The notes under the pieces are model-generated. The model made no database searches. It was not told the DNA's origin and worked only from the letters and a program-made list of their open reading frames with translations. A stretch of 64,000 bases of DNA from Folioceros fuciformis (Eukaryota > Anthocerotophyta > Anthocerotopsida > Anthocerotales). Made by a program: the position numbers and the translations under genes. Shown piece by piece: positions 11,700-22,608 of the stretch (position 1 is its first letter; each line of letters opens with the position of its first letter). The DNA lies in assembly GCA_049999805.1 (NCBI GenBank), contig JBNGIO010006342.1:215241-279240 (forward strand), given 5' to 3'.

Positions 11700-12550
11700 G
11701 GCTGCTAGCAGTAAACACCCATTGTCCTCTTTGTATGAACTGCTGACAAATAGTTAGGATTTACATGTTTTCATCCACTTTGGTAGAATTCATTGTGACA
11801 GATAGCATCCATAGTCGGCAACACTCGCCTTGTGGTAAAGATAAGGCCATGTATATAACGAAGTAGTCTCCATTCGTGGTATGGCCAACCTTTGTTACTG
11901 CCTACCAATACACCATGGGGGTACGTATATATCGACGCAAGTAGTATGATCGGACGGTAAAGGCAGAGGACCCTGGCCGGCTGGCGCCTACCAGATGTCT
12001 CGGGCCAAAACACTCCTAGTGTTTAGAATGTCTGTGACCTCGTGGTACGTAACCTTGTGAGCACTTTCAAAAACCTTTCCCTTCAGCATGTGACACATTC
12101 CCAACGGTCATGCTGGTCTTCACCATCATTCCCTCTTAGCGAAGTAGATAGTGTGAAGGCAAGCGTGGGACATTAGAAGCAATCGTAAAACATCTCTAAG
12201 CACACACTCTTACTCAAAACCTAAATAGATAGAAAGGAAGTACCGGCTTGCATGGTCTGCCTCATGGGCTCAAAACAAGGAGACGGATGTGGTTCTCGCA
12301 AATCACCGACCATGAGTGTAGACACCGGGTTACAAGACTAGTAGGATTGGCCAGCACATTGACCTTGGTTTCCGGTGTTCATTTCCGACAAAGGTTTAAA
12401 AAAGCCCTAGTGGACATCATCGTTGATCTCAATATAAGAATATCGTACCTGTGTCACCCTTCATGCATATTCACCCCCTTGCAAATTTCTCATGTTCGTA
12501 CATAAGATTGGGGACAACCTTTAGTCCATTGTCCTAGTTTAGGCTGTACC
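11700..12550. other. Intergenic, probably transposon-derived
   Basis: There is no recognisable coding sequence. It lies just beyond the 3' end of the PIF/Harbinger transposase remnant (minus strand) and may belong to that element, but I could not identify its terminal inverted repeats. Confidence 0.4.
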
Positions 12551-12556
12551 TACACC

Positions 12557-13545
12557 CTACTCATTTGAAGCTATGTGTCGAGTCCAAAGATGGCTTGCCA
12601 AGGTCCTACACAGGTTTTCACTTTCTGCATTCCTATTATTGATTGGAATCGTGTTGTATCCCTCATAACATTGTATGCTATCATCTACACGAGTTCCTGC
12701 AATGTCTTTTATCTCTATCAAAATGTTGTGCATATAGCAACAACGCATAAGAAGAGCCACTAAATTGTGCATATCAGGCCTCCATATCGTTCTAGACAAA
12801 ATTCTCCATGTGTTCTTTAGCCTTCCAAATTCACTTTCGACCAATATGCGAGTTGATGAGTGTTTGAAGTTAAAGTAGCTCTTTTAGCTACTTATGCCTC
12901 TCCCGGGAAATGGTGTGACAAGCTATGGGAAGACCGGATACCCTGCATCCCCGACAATGTACATTGTCACATGCGGACCACAATAAGCTAATACACTCAC
13001 TCCTTGAAGAACCTGGCCAGCCTTAGCTTTCTTATAGAATCCAGAGTTTGAAAGGATCCTCACATCATTCACTGACCCAAGAAATCTAGCAAAGATGTCA
13101 GGAAACTTCATATCCATATCAACAATGGCTTGAATATAAACACTATAGTTATGATTTATGTGAAAATAATCTGGAGCCAAAGTTCTAGAGGAAGCTCAAT
13201 AGAAACATGGGTAACATTAATAGCCCGGCTATAGTTAAGTAGCTCTTGATGGCCTTTGACCTGTTCCATTGCTGGTGCTTGAGGCCAATAGGTATAGTGT
13301 TTTGCTGTTCGGTTGAGAGCTTTCACAAATTGCCATGTCATTTTAGATGCCATGGATTGAGCCAAGCCAAATAACTCACCTATGGACTTGAAAGTATCTT
13401 CCGTTGCTAGCCTCCTCATTGCTAATGCCACTTGAGTTTCAACCTGTAATTTCCTGTTGGGAATGCTTTGCAACGCTGTAGGTGTTTTCCCTTCCATGTT
13501 AGTACAGAGTAAGTCACATATGTGCATGAAAGTATTAGGAGACAT
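12557..13545 (-). mobile_element. PIF/Harbinger transposase (HARBI1-type, DDE_Tnp_4), broken
   Basis: The minus strand encodes a nearly full HARBI1-like nuclease. The N-terminal part has RKLQVETQVALAMRRLATED and GELFGLAQSMASKMTWQFVK. The first catalytic Asp lies in AIVDMDMKFPDIFARFLGSV with NDVRIL, the second in IVGDAGYPVFP, and the catalytic Glu in LVESEFGRLKNTWRILSRTI. Lesions are few: one frameshift near 13,165 after LELWLQ, and two in-frame stops near 12,920 and 12,880. The first stop (TAG) replaces the Trp expected before LVTPFPGRGIS. The N-terminus is cut off by the short repeats at 13,561-13,662. Confidence 0.9.
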
Positions 13546-13560
13546 TCAAAGGAATGCAGC

Positions 13561-13662
13561 AAAAAGTCCAGCATCACCAGTCATAGTGGCCAAAAAGTCC
13601 AAAAAGTCCAGCATCACCAGTCATAGTGGCCAAAAAGTCCAGCATCACCAGTCATAGTGGCC
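13561..13662. repeat. 31-bp tandem repeat, 3 copies plus a partial copy
   Basis: The unit AAAAAGTCCAGCATCACCAG + TCATAGTGGCC occurs at 13,561-13,591, 13,601-13,631 and 13,632-13,662, with a 9-base partial unit at 13,592-13,600. It sits at the N-terminal end of the Harbinger remnant. Confidence 0.95.
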
Positions 13663-13689
13663 TCACTGTACAAATTGTACAGTGAGGCC
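13659..13689. repeat. Perfect 15-bp inverted repeat with 1-nt spacer
   Basis: GGCCTCACTGTACAA is followed by one A and then by its exact reverse complement. It could form a hairpin or be two abutting transposon ends. No second copy was noticed in the window. Confidence 0.9.
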
Positions 13690-14810
13690 ATCTTTGTTTA
13701 ATGTACCATTGTCGAGTAAGTCTCCTCCTTCGCGTCAAGCAAGAACCTTGTACAGCGGTCAACAAGAACATCATAAGCATATTGTCTACATTGTCCTCCT
13801 CCACTTGATATGCCTGTGACAGCGTTGAAGGCTTCGCCTTTTTTGCTCATGGTCTCTATTAGCACGTGGAAATTTGATGCAAGTATGACTACTAATGGAG
13901 TGGCCATAACTGAGCAAAATGCAGCAATTCGCATGTGCTTCTCTATGATGATGATTCAAGAAACCAGCAAACCTCAATGTCGGTTCTCTCACACTTGTGC
14001 TATCGGTGATGATATCAGGGTTGGCTCTCTCACGCTTGTCAAGCATGATCGTGTGTTGTCACTTAGATGCATACAAATAGTAATTAACTAATAATTAAGT
14101 GATGCTAATAAATAGCATTCGTGGTAATTAATAACTATTTAGTTAAGATGATTAAAAAATAAAATATAAAGTCAATTAGATGGATACACAACTAGATGTG
14201 TGGATAGGGCGATAGCAAGTTTCAAGTAGCAAGCATAAAAGCCTAGCTCAGCGGGTGTTCGCACTAGCTATAAGCTAGTATTCGCTTGATTTCTGTTGAA
14301 TAGGCTTTCTCTTGAGGGAGCATTCTCTTGAGTGCATTCTCTTGGAAGTGCATTCTCTTGTTAGAAATCCGATTGAGGTGTGTGTGTGCAGTGTACAAGA
14401 TCATGTGACTTGATCGAGGATTTGAGAAACAAAGTTCCAGCTCTGAGAAGTGTGGATGTAGGTCTAGGAGATTTTGTGGTGTTTGAAGGAAGCAAACGCT
14501 TCACTCTTTTAGAACTGTAGCACCCTCATGCGATGTTTAATGTGCGTGTAATGTGACTTGGTGTGAGTATTGTTAACTAAATGAACCATGGATGAGTGCA
14601 ATGTTTAGTAGCACAACACGACACACTCGTGCTACTTAGACCTCTCAAGTTACTAGCTAGAACCCTCAAGCCAAGTCGAACCATGACCTACACCATGTTG
14701 GTCATTTTCAATGATGACTAGAACGTACAAGTCCAAAAAGCTTGTGTGAACGGAGGCTATTACTCATGGAAAGTCATTCATATGTTCATGTAAAATATGC
14801 CTCGTGGAAA
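13690..14810. other. Intergenic, nothing recognised
   Basis: Minus-strand open stretches at 13,698-14,046 have no motif I can name. The rest is AT-rich and non-coding in appearance. Confidence 0.45.
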
Positions 14811-14813
14811 GTG

Positions 14814-15035
14814 CCTCTAAGCAATGTTATTTGCCCTCACTTAGATTACATCATGGATATTAGCATCTTTGTCAATCATTGCATTTCCATGCCTTTAAGC
14901 AATGTTATTTGCTCTCACTTAGATTACATCATGGATACTAGCATCTTTGTCAATCATTGCATTTCCATGCCTTTAAGCAATGTTATTGGCTCTCACTTAG
15001 ATTACATCATTGATACTACCATCTCTGTCAATCAT
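14814..15035. repeat. 78-bp tandem repeat, 3 copies, ending at an assembly gap
   Basis: Units start near 14,814, 14,892 and 14,970 and begin CCTTTAAGCAATGTTATTTG. A period of 78 bp keeps one frame open through all copies (LSNVICxHLDYIMDxSIFVN per unit), but no family is recognised. The array runs into a 10-N gap, so the true copy number is unknown. Confidence 0.9.
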
Positions 15036-15045
15036 NNNNNNNNNN
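15036..15045. other. Assembly gap (10 N)
   Basis: A run of ten N at the end of the 78-bp repeat array. Confidence 1.
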
Positions 15046-15227
15046 AATTTGTCAATTCTGCAAGGAATGTTGGTAGTTACTAGTAAAACTTTACTTAACG
15101 TTGTTCCTAAGCCCGAGTGCTCTCTTTGCTCTTTATTCCCCCATGACCAACCCCTTGCCCCTTCTATGCTCCCAAGTGCACCAACCCAAACCTAGGTCCC
15201 TGCCCTTCTCTTGATGATATTAGTTTT

Positions 15228-15331
15228 TTTTAGCATGAACTTGACACAAATACTATCTTCCTCTCAAAATTTGTNNNNNNNNNNTTTTAGCATGAACTTG
15301 ACACAAATACTATCTTCCTCTCAAAATTTGT
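15228..15331. other. 10-N gap flanked by identical 47-bp sequences
   Basis: The 47 bases at 15,228-15,274 (beginning TTTTAGCATGAACTTGACAC) are repeated exactly at 15,285-15,331, with N at 15,275-15,284 between them. This pattern is typical of contig ends that overlap but were not merged. Confidence 0.95.
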
Positions 15332-16990
15332 AATATATGGTTTTGAGAAAAATGAAGTTTTTTCTTCACAAAAAAACGTGTTAAAAGCCTACACCATGCA
15401 GCAAGTTAAAGTTTTTGGTTGGTATAAGTCCCATATGAAGAAGGTAAATGTTTGCTTGATATAAGATATTTTTTTTAATGATTTAGAAGAATATGATACT
15501 TTGTTCATTTTAAAGTCCATGGTGCCACATTTATGGTTGTATATAATCATACAATACAAACTAGAAGATGAATCCCACTCAATACAAACAACGAAAAGAT
15601 CCCAATCAGAAGAAAAAGCAAAAAGATCCCTGTCAAGTCCCATGTCTAACAAAGTCAAGTTATAACATACTAAAATTATCTATAGAGGATATGAGTCAAG
15701 TCCTATGTTCAACAAAGTCAAGTTATCACATAAAAAAGTTATCTATAAAGGATACGACACTTTGTTCGTTTCAAGAGTCCATAGTGTCATGTTTATGATT
15801 TATATAATAGTATAATACTAGCATCAAAAAGATCAAGACACATTCCAATTCTATTTACAACATAGTCTCCTCTAGCGTATATCAGGTTCATTAAATGCTA
15901 TCACCATACTTATGCGATACTAAGATAATGCATTATAACCTAATAAATAAAAAATACCGAAATTTTCTGATTTAATGGTGTGACCGTACATGTGCATTAT
16001 AATCTAATAAATGAAATACATCGAGTTTTTCTGATTCGGTTTTCCATTCCAATACCCCTGCCCTTTCAGAGAGGAGGAACGGCGACAACCTGCCGCCCCG
16101 AGGTTGTAGTGGTGGAATCTGTGGCCCCAATAGGTCTACTACCCAGGAAGTAGGGCTTCAGAGCATTGACCGATACTGAGCTGTTTGGTGCCCGACAGTC
16201 ATGCATGGTGAACTGACAAGTTACAATGATTCTTGTTCATCCTCGTAGAAAGCTTGAGAGGAAACTCAACGCGCACCGGCAGAGTAGAAAGCCCAAGGTA
16301 TAGTGATGCTGGCAGGCATTGATGTCAGACTCTTCTCCCCAATGAAGACTATAGTCAACCAGTGTTGAGTGCGCAAACTCCACTCCTGGACGACGAGTAG
16401 TCCAGCTTGTCGGTTATTGGTGATGTCAGTACCAGGATTGAAGGATTCTGGTGAAACACCTCTCAAAAATCGGTTGCATTTGGGAATCTTGAGCTGAGAA
16501 AATGCATCTTCCACAGGGGTGTAGGGCTGCCTAGCTACGTGGTTACCTTGTAAACAGACTCCGATTTGCAGAACTCTCTGCGTGAGAAATGCTGGGTGTC
16601 AAGCTGCAGGCTGACGCTTGGGACAACATCAAGGTCCGTGGACGACCCCGGGTGTTTTGCAGGCTGAGTTTGGTGTCACAGGAAGCTGTGGTTAATTCAT
16701 TTCAGGAAGCTAGAGCAGAATGTATGTCCGTTTTGCAGCCCCCCGAGTCTACGGCAGCGGTCCAAAAAATTCGTCCACATAGGGTTGAACTTTCGCATCA
16801 CCGGCAGTGTGTGGCTAGATATGGCCAGGGAGCCACCACTAGCTGGGAACACCTAATGATCACCTGTGCAAGCTTTGCAGTTTGCGACGGGTGATGGTTG
16901 GAGGCCGTCCGAGGAAACTTGCAGGGTCACCTGCAGAGGACACAGTGGGGTGAGGAATGCATGTACATGTGCTGGCATTCACTTCGCCGG
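15332..16990. other. Intergenic, AT-rich, with weak direct repeats
   Basis: Diverged direct repeats of about 61 bp occur at 15,633-15,755 (GTCAAGTCCCATGTCTAACA type). A longer diverged pair lies at about 15,489 and 15,748. The minus-strand open stretch at 16,266-16,514 is not recognised. Confidence 0.45.
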
Positions 16991-16997
16991 CGACAGA

Positions 16998-19125
16998 TCA
17001 AAGGTCTGTACAAAGGAAATCTCTGTTCCTGACCGGCAATCTCGTTGTCGCTGAGCCGTACAACCGCGCTTTCGCATTCTTCGCCTGTTGGACGAGACAA
17101 GAACCCGACTCCAAGGTGAGAACCTGTTTAGTCGTGCACTTTTGAACTCCAATAAAAGACTATGTTGTGGGCGGGAAAGAAGAAGAGACCTGCTCGTCCC
17201 AGTTGGTGCAGATAGTGATGAGAAGCAGGGAAATCATCTGCGTGGCGACCCCGCCGAGCATCCCCATCCACAGCCCCTGCCCCAACATGAGGTTAGCATG
17301 AAGGGATCGACCAGTACAAGGGTAGATACAAGATAGGACTGCACATGGCAGTGGAATCGAAAAGTGGTGCAGGATGTCTCACCCTTCCGTTGAGGTGGTA
17401 CACAAACGCCAAAGTGATGGCAGCAGGCAGGCCCACAACGTAGTACGCTCCCAGATTTGCAAAGGCCCCGATAGCCTGCAACCCGCTTCCCCTAGTCACC
17501 CCTGTAGGCCCACGGCATATCAAGTCTAGAGCGAGTTCCAGCACCAAATGAAAAGCACAAGTTTGAAGGTCTGAGAGCAGGGCAGCACCTGCACAGACAG
17601 CCTGGATGCCATCCATGATTGTCAAGGCTGCTAGAAACGGCATCATGGTCGCTACATAGGCAACCACCTCCTCCTCGTTGCTGAACACCCAGCCCAAGAC
17701 ATTGCGGACCGAGAAGAGGGTAGCGGAAATCGTTATCGCAGATGCGCCTGCCAGCATCAAGGATATGACTACTGCAAACTTGGCTGCACTCGGACGTCCC
17801 GCTCCCAATTCATTTGAAATTCGCGTGCTGCAAAAGGTGGGGGACGGGTGGGGCCGGGTCGGCAGTGTCAAGTAACAGTCTGCCAGACTCAGAATGTAAT
17901 CCGCGCAGCAACTCCTCTCACCTGGCGGATGTGCTGAGCCCACATGGAATCATATATACGAGGGTGACAGTGTTCATGCTATCATTGAGAGAAGCCGACG
18001 TTAATCACATTTGGTGTCATCAACACTGGAATGAACCATCGACAAGCAGAGGACGATGTGAGGAGGACGAACCAAATAGAGAGAGCAGATAGCTCGAGCT
18101 GGGGGTTTGGCAACAGCCCTGATAGAATGACCAATAGCTCGAAAGACCACCATGACAAGCTGCCACAAACCACACCAAAATGGGCAAGCAAATTATTTTT
18201 AGCGCACAGTTACGAAGTTATGAATGCCGCACGTTTCCCACCTACCAGACCATCACAACAGATGGCACAGCCAGCTTGAAGAATCCACCAAAATCGTGTA
18301 GGGCATCTCTGGAAAATCCAGTCCAAGTCCTAGTGCAAGCGGGTGCAAATTTGATGTAGAGAGCGATGAGGAGGGCATTGATCCAGGTTGAAACGCAGGA
18401 AGCCACTGCTGCCCCCCGGTAGCCCACACCCAGTTTGAAAATCAAGAGCCAACAGAGAAGGACGTGCAGGGCCGTGGTGATAGCAGACGAAACCAGCATG
18501 GGAGTAACTATGCTCTGTGTCTGAAGGAATCTCTGCATCGGCTGAATTCCTGCCCAGGCGTACAGAATAGGCACGAGCCATCGGGCGTACTCCCCAGCCT
18601 TGGCAGAGATTTCAGCATCCTGCCCCACCAGCCTCAGCAGCGAGCCCATGTTGATCCAAAGCAGAGTGACCACCAGGGCCGTGGCGAACAGCAACACCAT
18701 CCCCCTTTGCATGAACACCCCAAGCATGCGGTACTGCTTGGCACCGTACGCCTGCCCGCACAGAGTCTCCAACGCGCTTGCCAGGCCGATCTGCAATGCC
18801 AGCGCCAATTTCAGGTTACCAGGCAGCCAGCAATCGAGCCGAAGAAAAAACGCAGCACCAGCACCCGTACCATGACGCTCAATCCTGAGACTGTCGCGAA
18901 GGACGTCGCAATGGAAGCGCTTGCAAGCGAGAGCTCGTCCAAGTGACCCACGAACATGACGGAAATGGTGGCAGGGGAGAACTGGCAAAAGTTGACGCCG
19001 ATCATGGGAGCCGCCATGGCGAGCTGCCTCTTCACCTCCACCCACACAGGCGATGCAGCCTGGACCTCCACCTCCGTTCCTGAGCCCTCGGGCCGGAACA
19101 GCGGCGCTGCGAGCTCGTCCGCCAT
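16998..19125 (-). CDS. MATE (DTX-type) efflux transporter
   Basis: Eight exons on the minus strand join in phase: 19125-18871, 18790-18246, 18159-18073, 17978-17922, 17827-17589, 17501-17383, 17276-17190, 17084-16998. They give 491 residues, the normal size for plant DTX/MATE proteins. These are membrane antiporters that export organic cations, alkaloids or flavonoids against a proton or sodium gradient. Family signatures are [20 protein letters not shown] (residues about 90-110), [20 protein letters not shown], the plant MATE hallmark [20 protein letters not shown] across exons 4-5, and [20 protein letters not shown] in exon 6. The protein ends in a short basic cytosolic tail. All junctions are GT-AG, with introns of about 80-110 nt. 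Substrate cannot be told from sequence. The ATG at 19,125 is the first in frame and gives a normal acidic N-terminus. Confidence 0.95.
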
Positions 19126-19924
19126 AGCCCGATTCGAATCTCAGCTGGATGGAAGCTGCAGAAGCAGCAATGCTAGAGGCTTCGAGGAAGCATTTCCAGC
19201 TGCGCTACTAGAAATGCTTCGCGAGCCGCCTCTGGGAGGGAATACGATCGTCGCGTCGATGTCACTCGACCTTCGAAGTTTTTGCGACGCAAGGAGCCAA
19301 ACAGACGCGACATAACACTAGGATACTCTTCGTTCTTTATGTCGCTTCACGCTACAGCGTCCTTGGCAGATAGACCCACTCCTGATTCTACGAGACCCTT
19401 GAAGACATTTTCTGGGCTAAATCTGTACTTTACAACTGTCCGCCGTTTTATTGTGCTATGCTTACATCGGTGGGAAGTTCTGTGCAGGCCACGGCATCAA
19501 CATTTTTCAGCCACCAGTCCACTCTTGCTTGTTCGATAAGTTATCACGGTGGGATTTGTCTGGTGACTTGGTAACGAGTGACAAAATGCTATCCTGTTAT
19601 TTCACCATTTCTTTTGATGGGCAGGTTCTATCAAGACCTGTGTCAGTGCTTTGGTACTCGTCACCTCGTTGCCTCACTCCAGCTTCTGTGGCCCTTCAGC
19701 TCCTCACAGCTCCAGTTCTCCTGCACTTGTTACAATCCCTGCCTTCACTGCCAATCAGGGCTGCCGACAAGCAGTCGTTCCCTCTACAGACTGCCTCAAA
19801 TGTACTTCAACTTCGCGGCATTCACTTCTGTTTTCATCGGGCATATGCAGATTTGGCAGTCTTGCTTGGCTTCATAGCCACATTTCGCTCGAATCACTCA
19901 AAGAAACATGCATCATCGGGGCCC
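19126..19924. other. Intergenic between MATE start and PPR stop
   Basis: It contains the MATE 5' flank and the PPR 3' flank. The portion 19,780-19,870 is the sequence shared with 5180-5290 beside the collapsed PPR copy. No other feature is seen. Confidence 0.6.
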
Positions 19925-22108
19925 TCAACATGCCCAGAAGGTGTGCACCCGTCCCTCCAAGTCAGCCCAACAGCTATGGCCCGGCGGCTTCCATGCCCCA
20001 TTTCTCTTCCGCTCCACATGCATCTCCTGCGCCTCCTCCCACATCTGGGAGGCAGCATATATATTGGACATCAACACGTATGATGTCGAGTCTTTGCTAT
20101 TGAGTTTGGTTGCGTCATCGAAAGCAAGCCGTCCCACCTGCTTGTCTCTCCACTTTTGACAAGCACCCAAGAGGGTGGACCAGACTGCAGCATCAGGCTG
20201 TACATGCATTGTCCTGGCCACTTCCAGAGCCTCGTCCACTTGTCCTGCCCGACCCAGGAGGTCCACCATGCATGTGTAGTGCTCTACAGTGGGAGTCAGG
20301 CCATAGTTCTTGCTCATAGCATTGAAGTACTCCCGCCCCCTGTCTACTAGACCCACATGGCTGCATGCCGTTAACAAACTGAGGAACACAACGCTGTCTG
20401 GCTGCGTACCGGTCTCTTTCATTCTGTCAAACAAGCCACAGACTGCTTCATTGTCTCCTTGGCGGGCGTATCCTGCAATCAGTGCATTCCATGTGAAAAC
20501 ATCTGGTTTAGGCAAGGCATCGAACACCTGCTGTGCGTCCACCATGCTCCCCGATTTGGCGTACATGTCTATCAAACTGGTTCCTACAGTCACATCTGTT
20601 TCAAGCCCCTGGTTTTTTATTTGTTCATGAAGCTGCCGTCCCACATTCAGAGCTGCCACACTTCCACATGCCTGCAGGAGGCACAAGAATGTGACAGAGT
20701 CGGGTGCCGCAATGCCTTCTTGTTGCATACTTCTGTATAGGTGAAGGGCTTCCCGACCCATGTTCTGCTGGGAGTATCCTGCTATCAGAGAGGTCCATGC
20801 CACCGCATCCTTCCGAGGCCCCAGTCGTTCAAACACTCTGCGAGCATCCTCTAGGCTGCCACACTTTACATACATGTTTATCAAGCTGTTGACTACAGAG
20901 TCAAGAGCTTGAAGCCCTTGTTCTACAATCTGCGCGTGAAACTGCTTCCCCTTCTCAAGGGCCGGGGTGCCAACACTTGCACACGCCTGCAGGAGGCACA
21001 CAAATGTCACAGAATCTGGTGCAATGATTCTTTCCTGCTGCATACGGCTGTAAGAACAAAAAGCTTCCTCAGCCATGCCCTGCTGAGAATATCCAGCTAT
21101 CATGGAGTTCCATGTCACCACATTTTTATGCCCAAGGGCATCAAACACTCTCTTGGCATCCTCCAAGCTGCCACACTTGGCATACATGTCCACCAGGCTA
21201 GTACAAACGAAGGAATCAAGCCCAACTCCACTGGCCAACACATAGGCATGCACCTCCTGTCCAGTTTCCAGGTCTGCTTCCCTTGCGCAGGCCTGCAGAG
21301 TTGCGACAAACACATGCCCACTTGGCTTCACACCAGACCTGCACATCTGCCGATACAGCTCTATTGCCTGCTTGGGTTGACCGTGCCTAACATGTGCCGA
21401 AATGATAGCAGACCAGGTGAAGACATCCGGTTGTGCAACCACGCTGAACACATCCATCGCTTCTTGCAACCTGGCATGAGAAGCATACATCCGCAGGAGG
21501 TGGTTGCACAAGCATGCATCTGACTCGTACCCCCTCTCCAAGGCAAGTGCATGAACTCGGCGGCCCAGAACAAGCTCCTCGTCACCCACACATCGCTTCA
21601 GCACAGCACAAAAGAGAGAAATGGAAACTCGATAGCCTGTGCGCAGCCGACCTTCCAGAACCTCAACAGCCTCAGCGACCCGTCCCTGCTCACATAGTTC
21701 CATTCCCATTTCGGCCATCAAGCCCGACCGCCTGCCACAGCCATCATCAATCGGCGACCTCGACGGACGACGACCCATCTCCATCTCCATCTCCATATCC
21801 AGAGCAGCCAGCTGCTCATCCACCCAAGCTGGCTTGTGCAAGCTGTTTAACCAGAGGACCTCGTGGGAATTCTTGCGCCGGAAGTCAGGCGAGCGGGAAC
21901 TCTTTTTGAGCTCCCTGTTATCCCACCACAGAGTATGTTCCATGAAGAACTGCCGCCACAAGAGCTCCTGCCTACGACCCTCGACGGAACCACCTCCCAA
22001 AACCAAACATTTTCCTCCACCTCCTGCCTCGCTTGCAAAAATGCGGCACCTCGCATCTCTACCCGCCGGGCCACGGGAGGGCAGTCCTGCCCCCACCATC
22101 ATCTCCAT
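19925..22108 (-). CDS. PLS-class pentatricopeptide repeat (PPR) protein, E-type ending
   Basis: An intronless frame of 727 residues starts at the ATG at 22,108. Residues 1 to about 130 have no repeats and could hold an organelle-targeting region. After that come alternating P, L and S motifs, with clear P-type units DVFTWSAIISAHVRHGQPKQ, NVVTWNSMIAGYSQQGMAEE, DAVAWTSLIAGYSQQNMGRE and DVFTWNALIAGYARQGDNEA, and L/S units such as SLVDMYAKCGSLEDAKRVFD. The C-terminus is an E motif (PDAAVWSTLLGACQKW; SYVLMSNIYAASQMWEEAQE) followed by a short E+-like end (GHSCWADLEGRVHTF) and a stop. There is no DYW deaminase domain. Such proteins bind single-stranded organellar RNA and usually guide C-to-U editing together with a DYW partner. 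The target is unknown. A second copy, collapsed and broken, lies at about 5-6.5 kb. Confidence 0.95.
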   Translation of the reverse strand: MEMMVGAGLPSRGPAGRDARCRIFASEAGGGGKCLVLGGGSVEGRRQELLWRQFFMEHTLWWDNRELKKSSRSPDFRRKNSHEVLWLNSLHKPAWVDEQLAALDMEMEMEMGRRPSRSPIDDGCGRRSGLMAEMGMELCEQGRVAEAVEVLEGRLRTGYRVSISLFCAVLKRCVGDEELVLGRRVHALALERGYESDACLCNHLLRMYASHARLQEAMDVFSVVAQPDVFTWSAIISAHVRHGQPKQAIELYRQMCRSGVKPSGHVFVATLQACAREADLETGQEVHAYVLASGVGLDSFVCTSLVDMYAKCGSLEDAKRVFDALGHKNVVTWNSMIAGYSQQGMAEEAFCSYSRMQQERIIAPDSVTFVCLLQACASVGTPALEKGKQFHAQIVEQGLQALDSVVNSLINMYVKCGSLEDARRVFERLGPRKDAVAWTSLIAGYSQQNMGREALHLYRSMQQEGIAAPDSVTFLCLLQACGSVAALNVGRQLHEQIKNQGLETDVTVGTSLIDMYAKSGSMVDAQQVFDALPKPDVFTWNALIAGYARQGDNEAVCGLFDRMKETGTQPDSVVFLSLLTACSHVGLVDRGREYFNAMSKNYGLTPTVEHYTCMVDLLGRAGQVDEALEVARTMHVQPDAAVWSTLLGACQKWRDKQVGRLAFDDATKLNSKDSTSYVLMSNIYAASQMWEEAQEMHVERKRNGAWKPPGHSCWADLEGRVHTFWAC

Positions 22109-22608
22109 CCCTTCCTGTCGGGCATCCCGAATCTCTGATGAATCCGAGTACCATCGATTTCCACCATGAGGGGAGGGGAGTGGAAACCCACCACGAGAAA
22201 ACCAATACTGTTACTACGTTCAACCAGATGCCATGGTGAGGTAGAGGCTGAAGAAGGCAGTCTGCGTGGTGCTCATCTCCATTTCTCCACAAGACAGTCC
22301 GCGCCAGAGGCGCTTCCTGACGAAGCAAAAACTCTACACTTCTCGATAGGACAGACTGTGTAAGGCAATCCGGTTGCTTCGAGAGATGGATAAAACTAGG
22401 CTTCAGTTTCGTTGCATCCAGTTTACACACTTCACAGGACGGCAGATGCCGACAAGCACACATCATAAGGTATAAGAACGGCTGTCGCTCATCGTGAAAT
22501 GAAGTTCCGCGAGTCCTCGGCCGTAAGGTAGTTACGTTCTACAAAATAAGCTGGGAAGCGATGTACAGATTTGCAGGCAGAAGAGGCTACCGCGGGGGGA
22601 GAGCGTTC
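22109..22608. other. Intergenic between PPR start and Ankyrin-PGG stop
   Basis: About 500 bp holding the PPR 5' flank and the Ankyrin gene 3' flank. No other gene is seen. Confidence 0.6.

Noticed and set aside
20909-22169. Several plus-strand open frames opposite the PPR gene
   Set aside because: They are shadows of the PPR coding strand with no motifs of their own.
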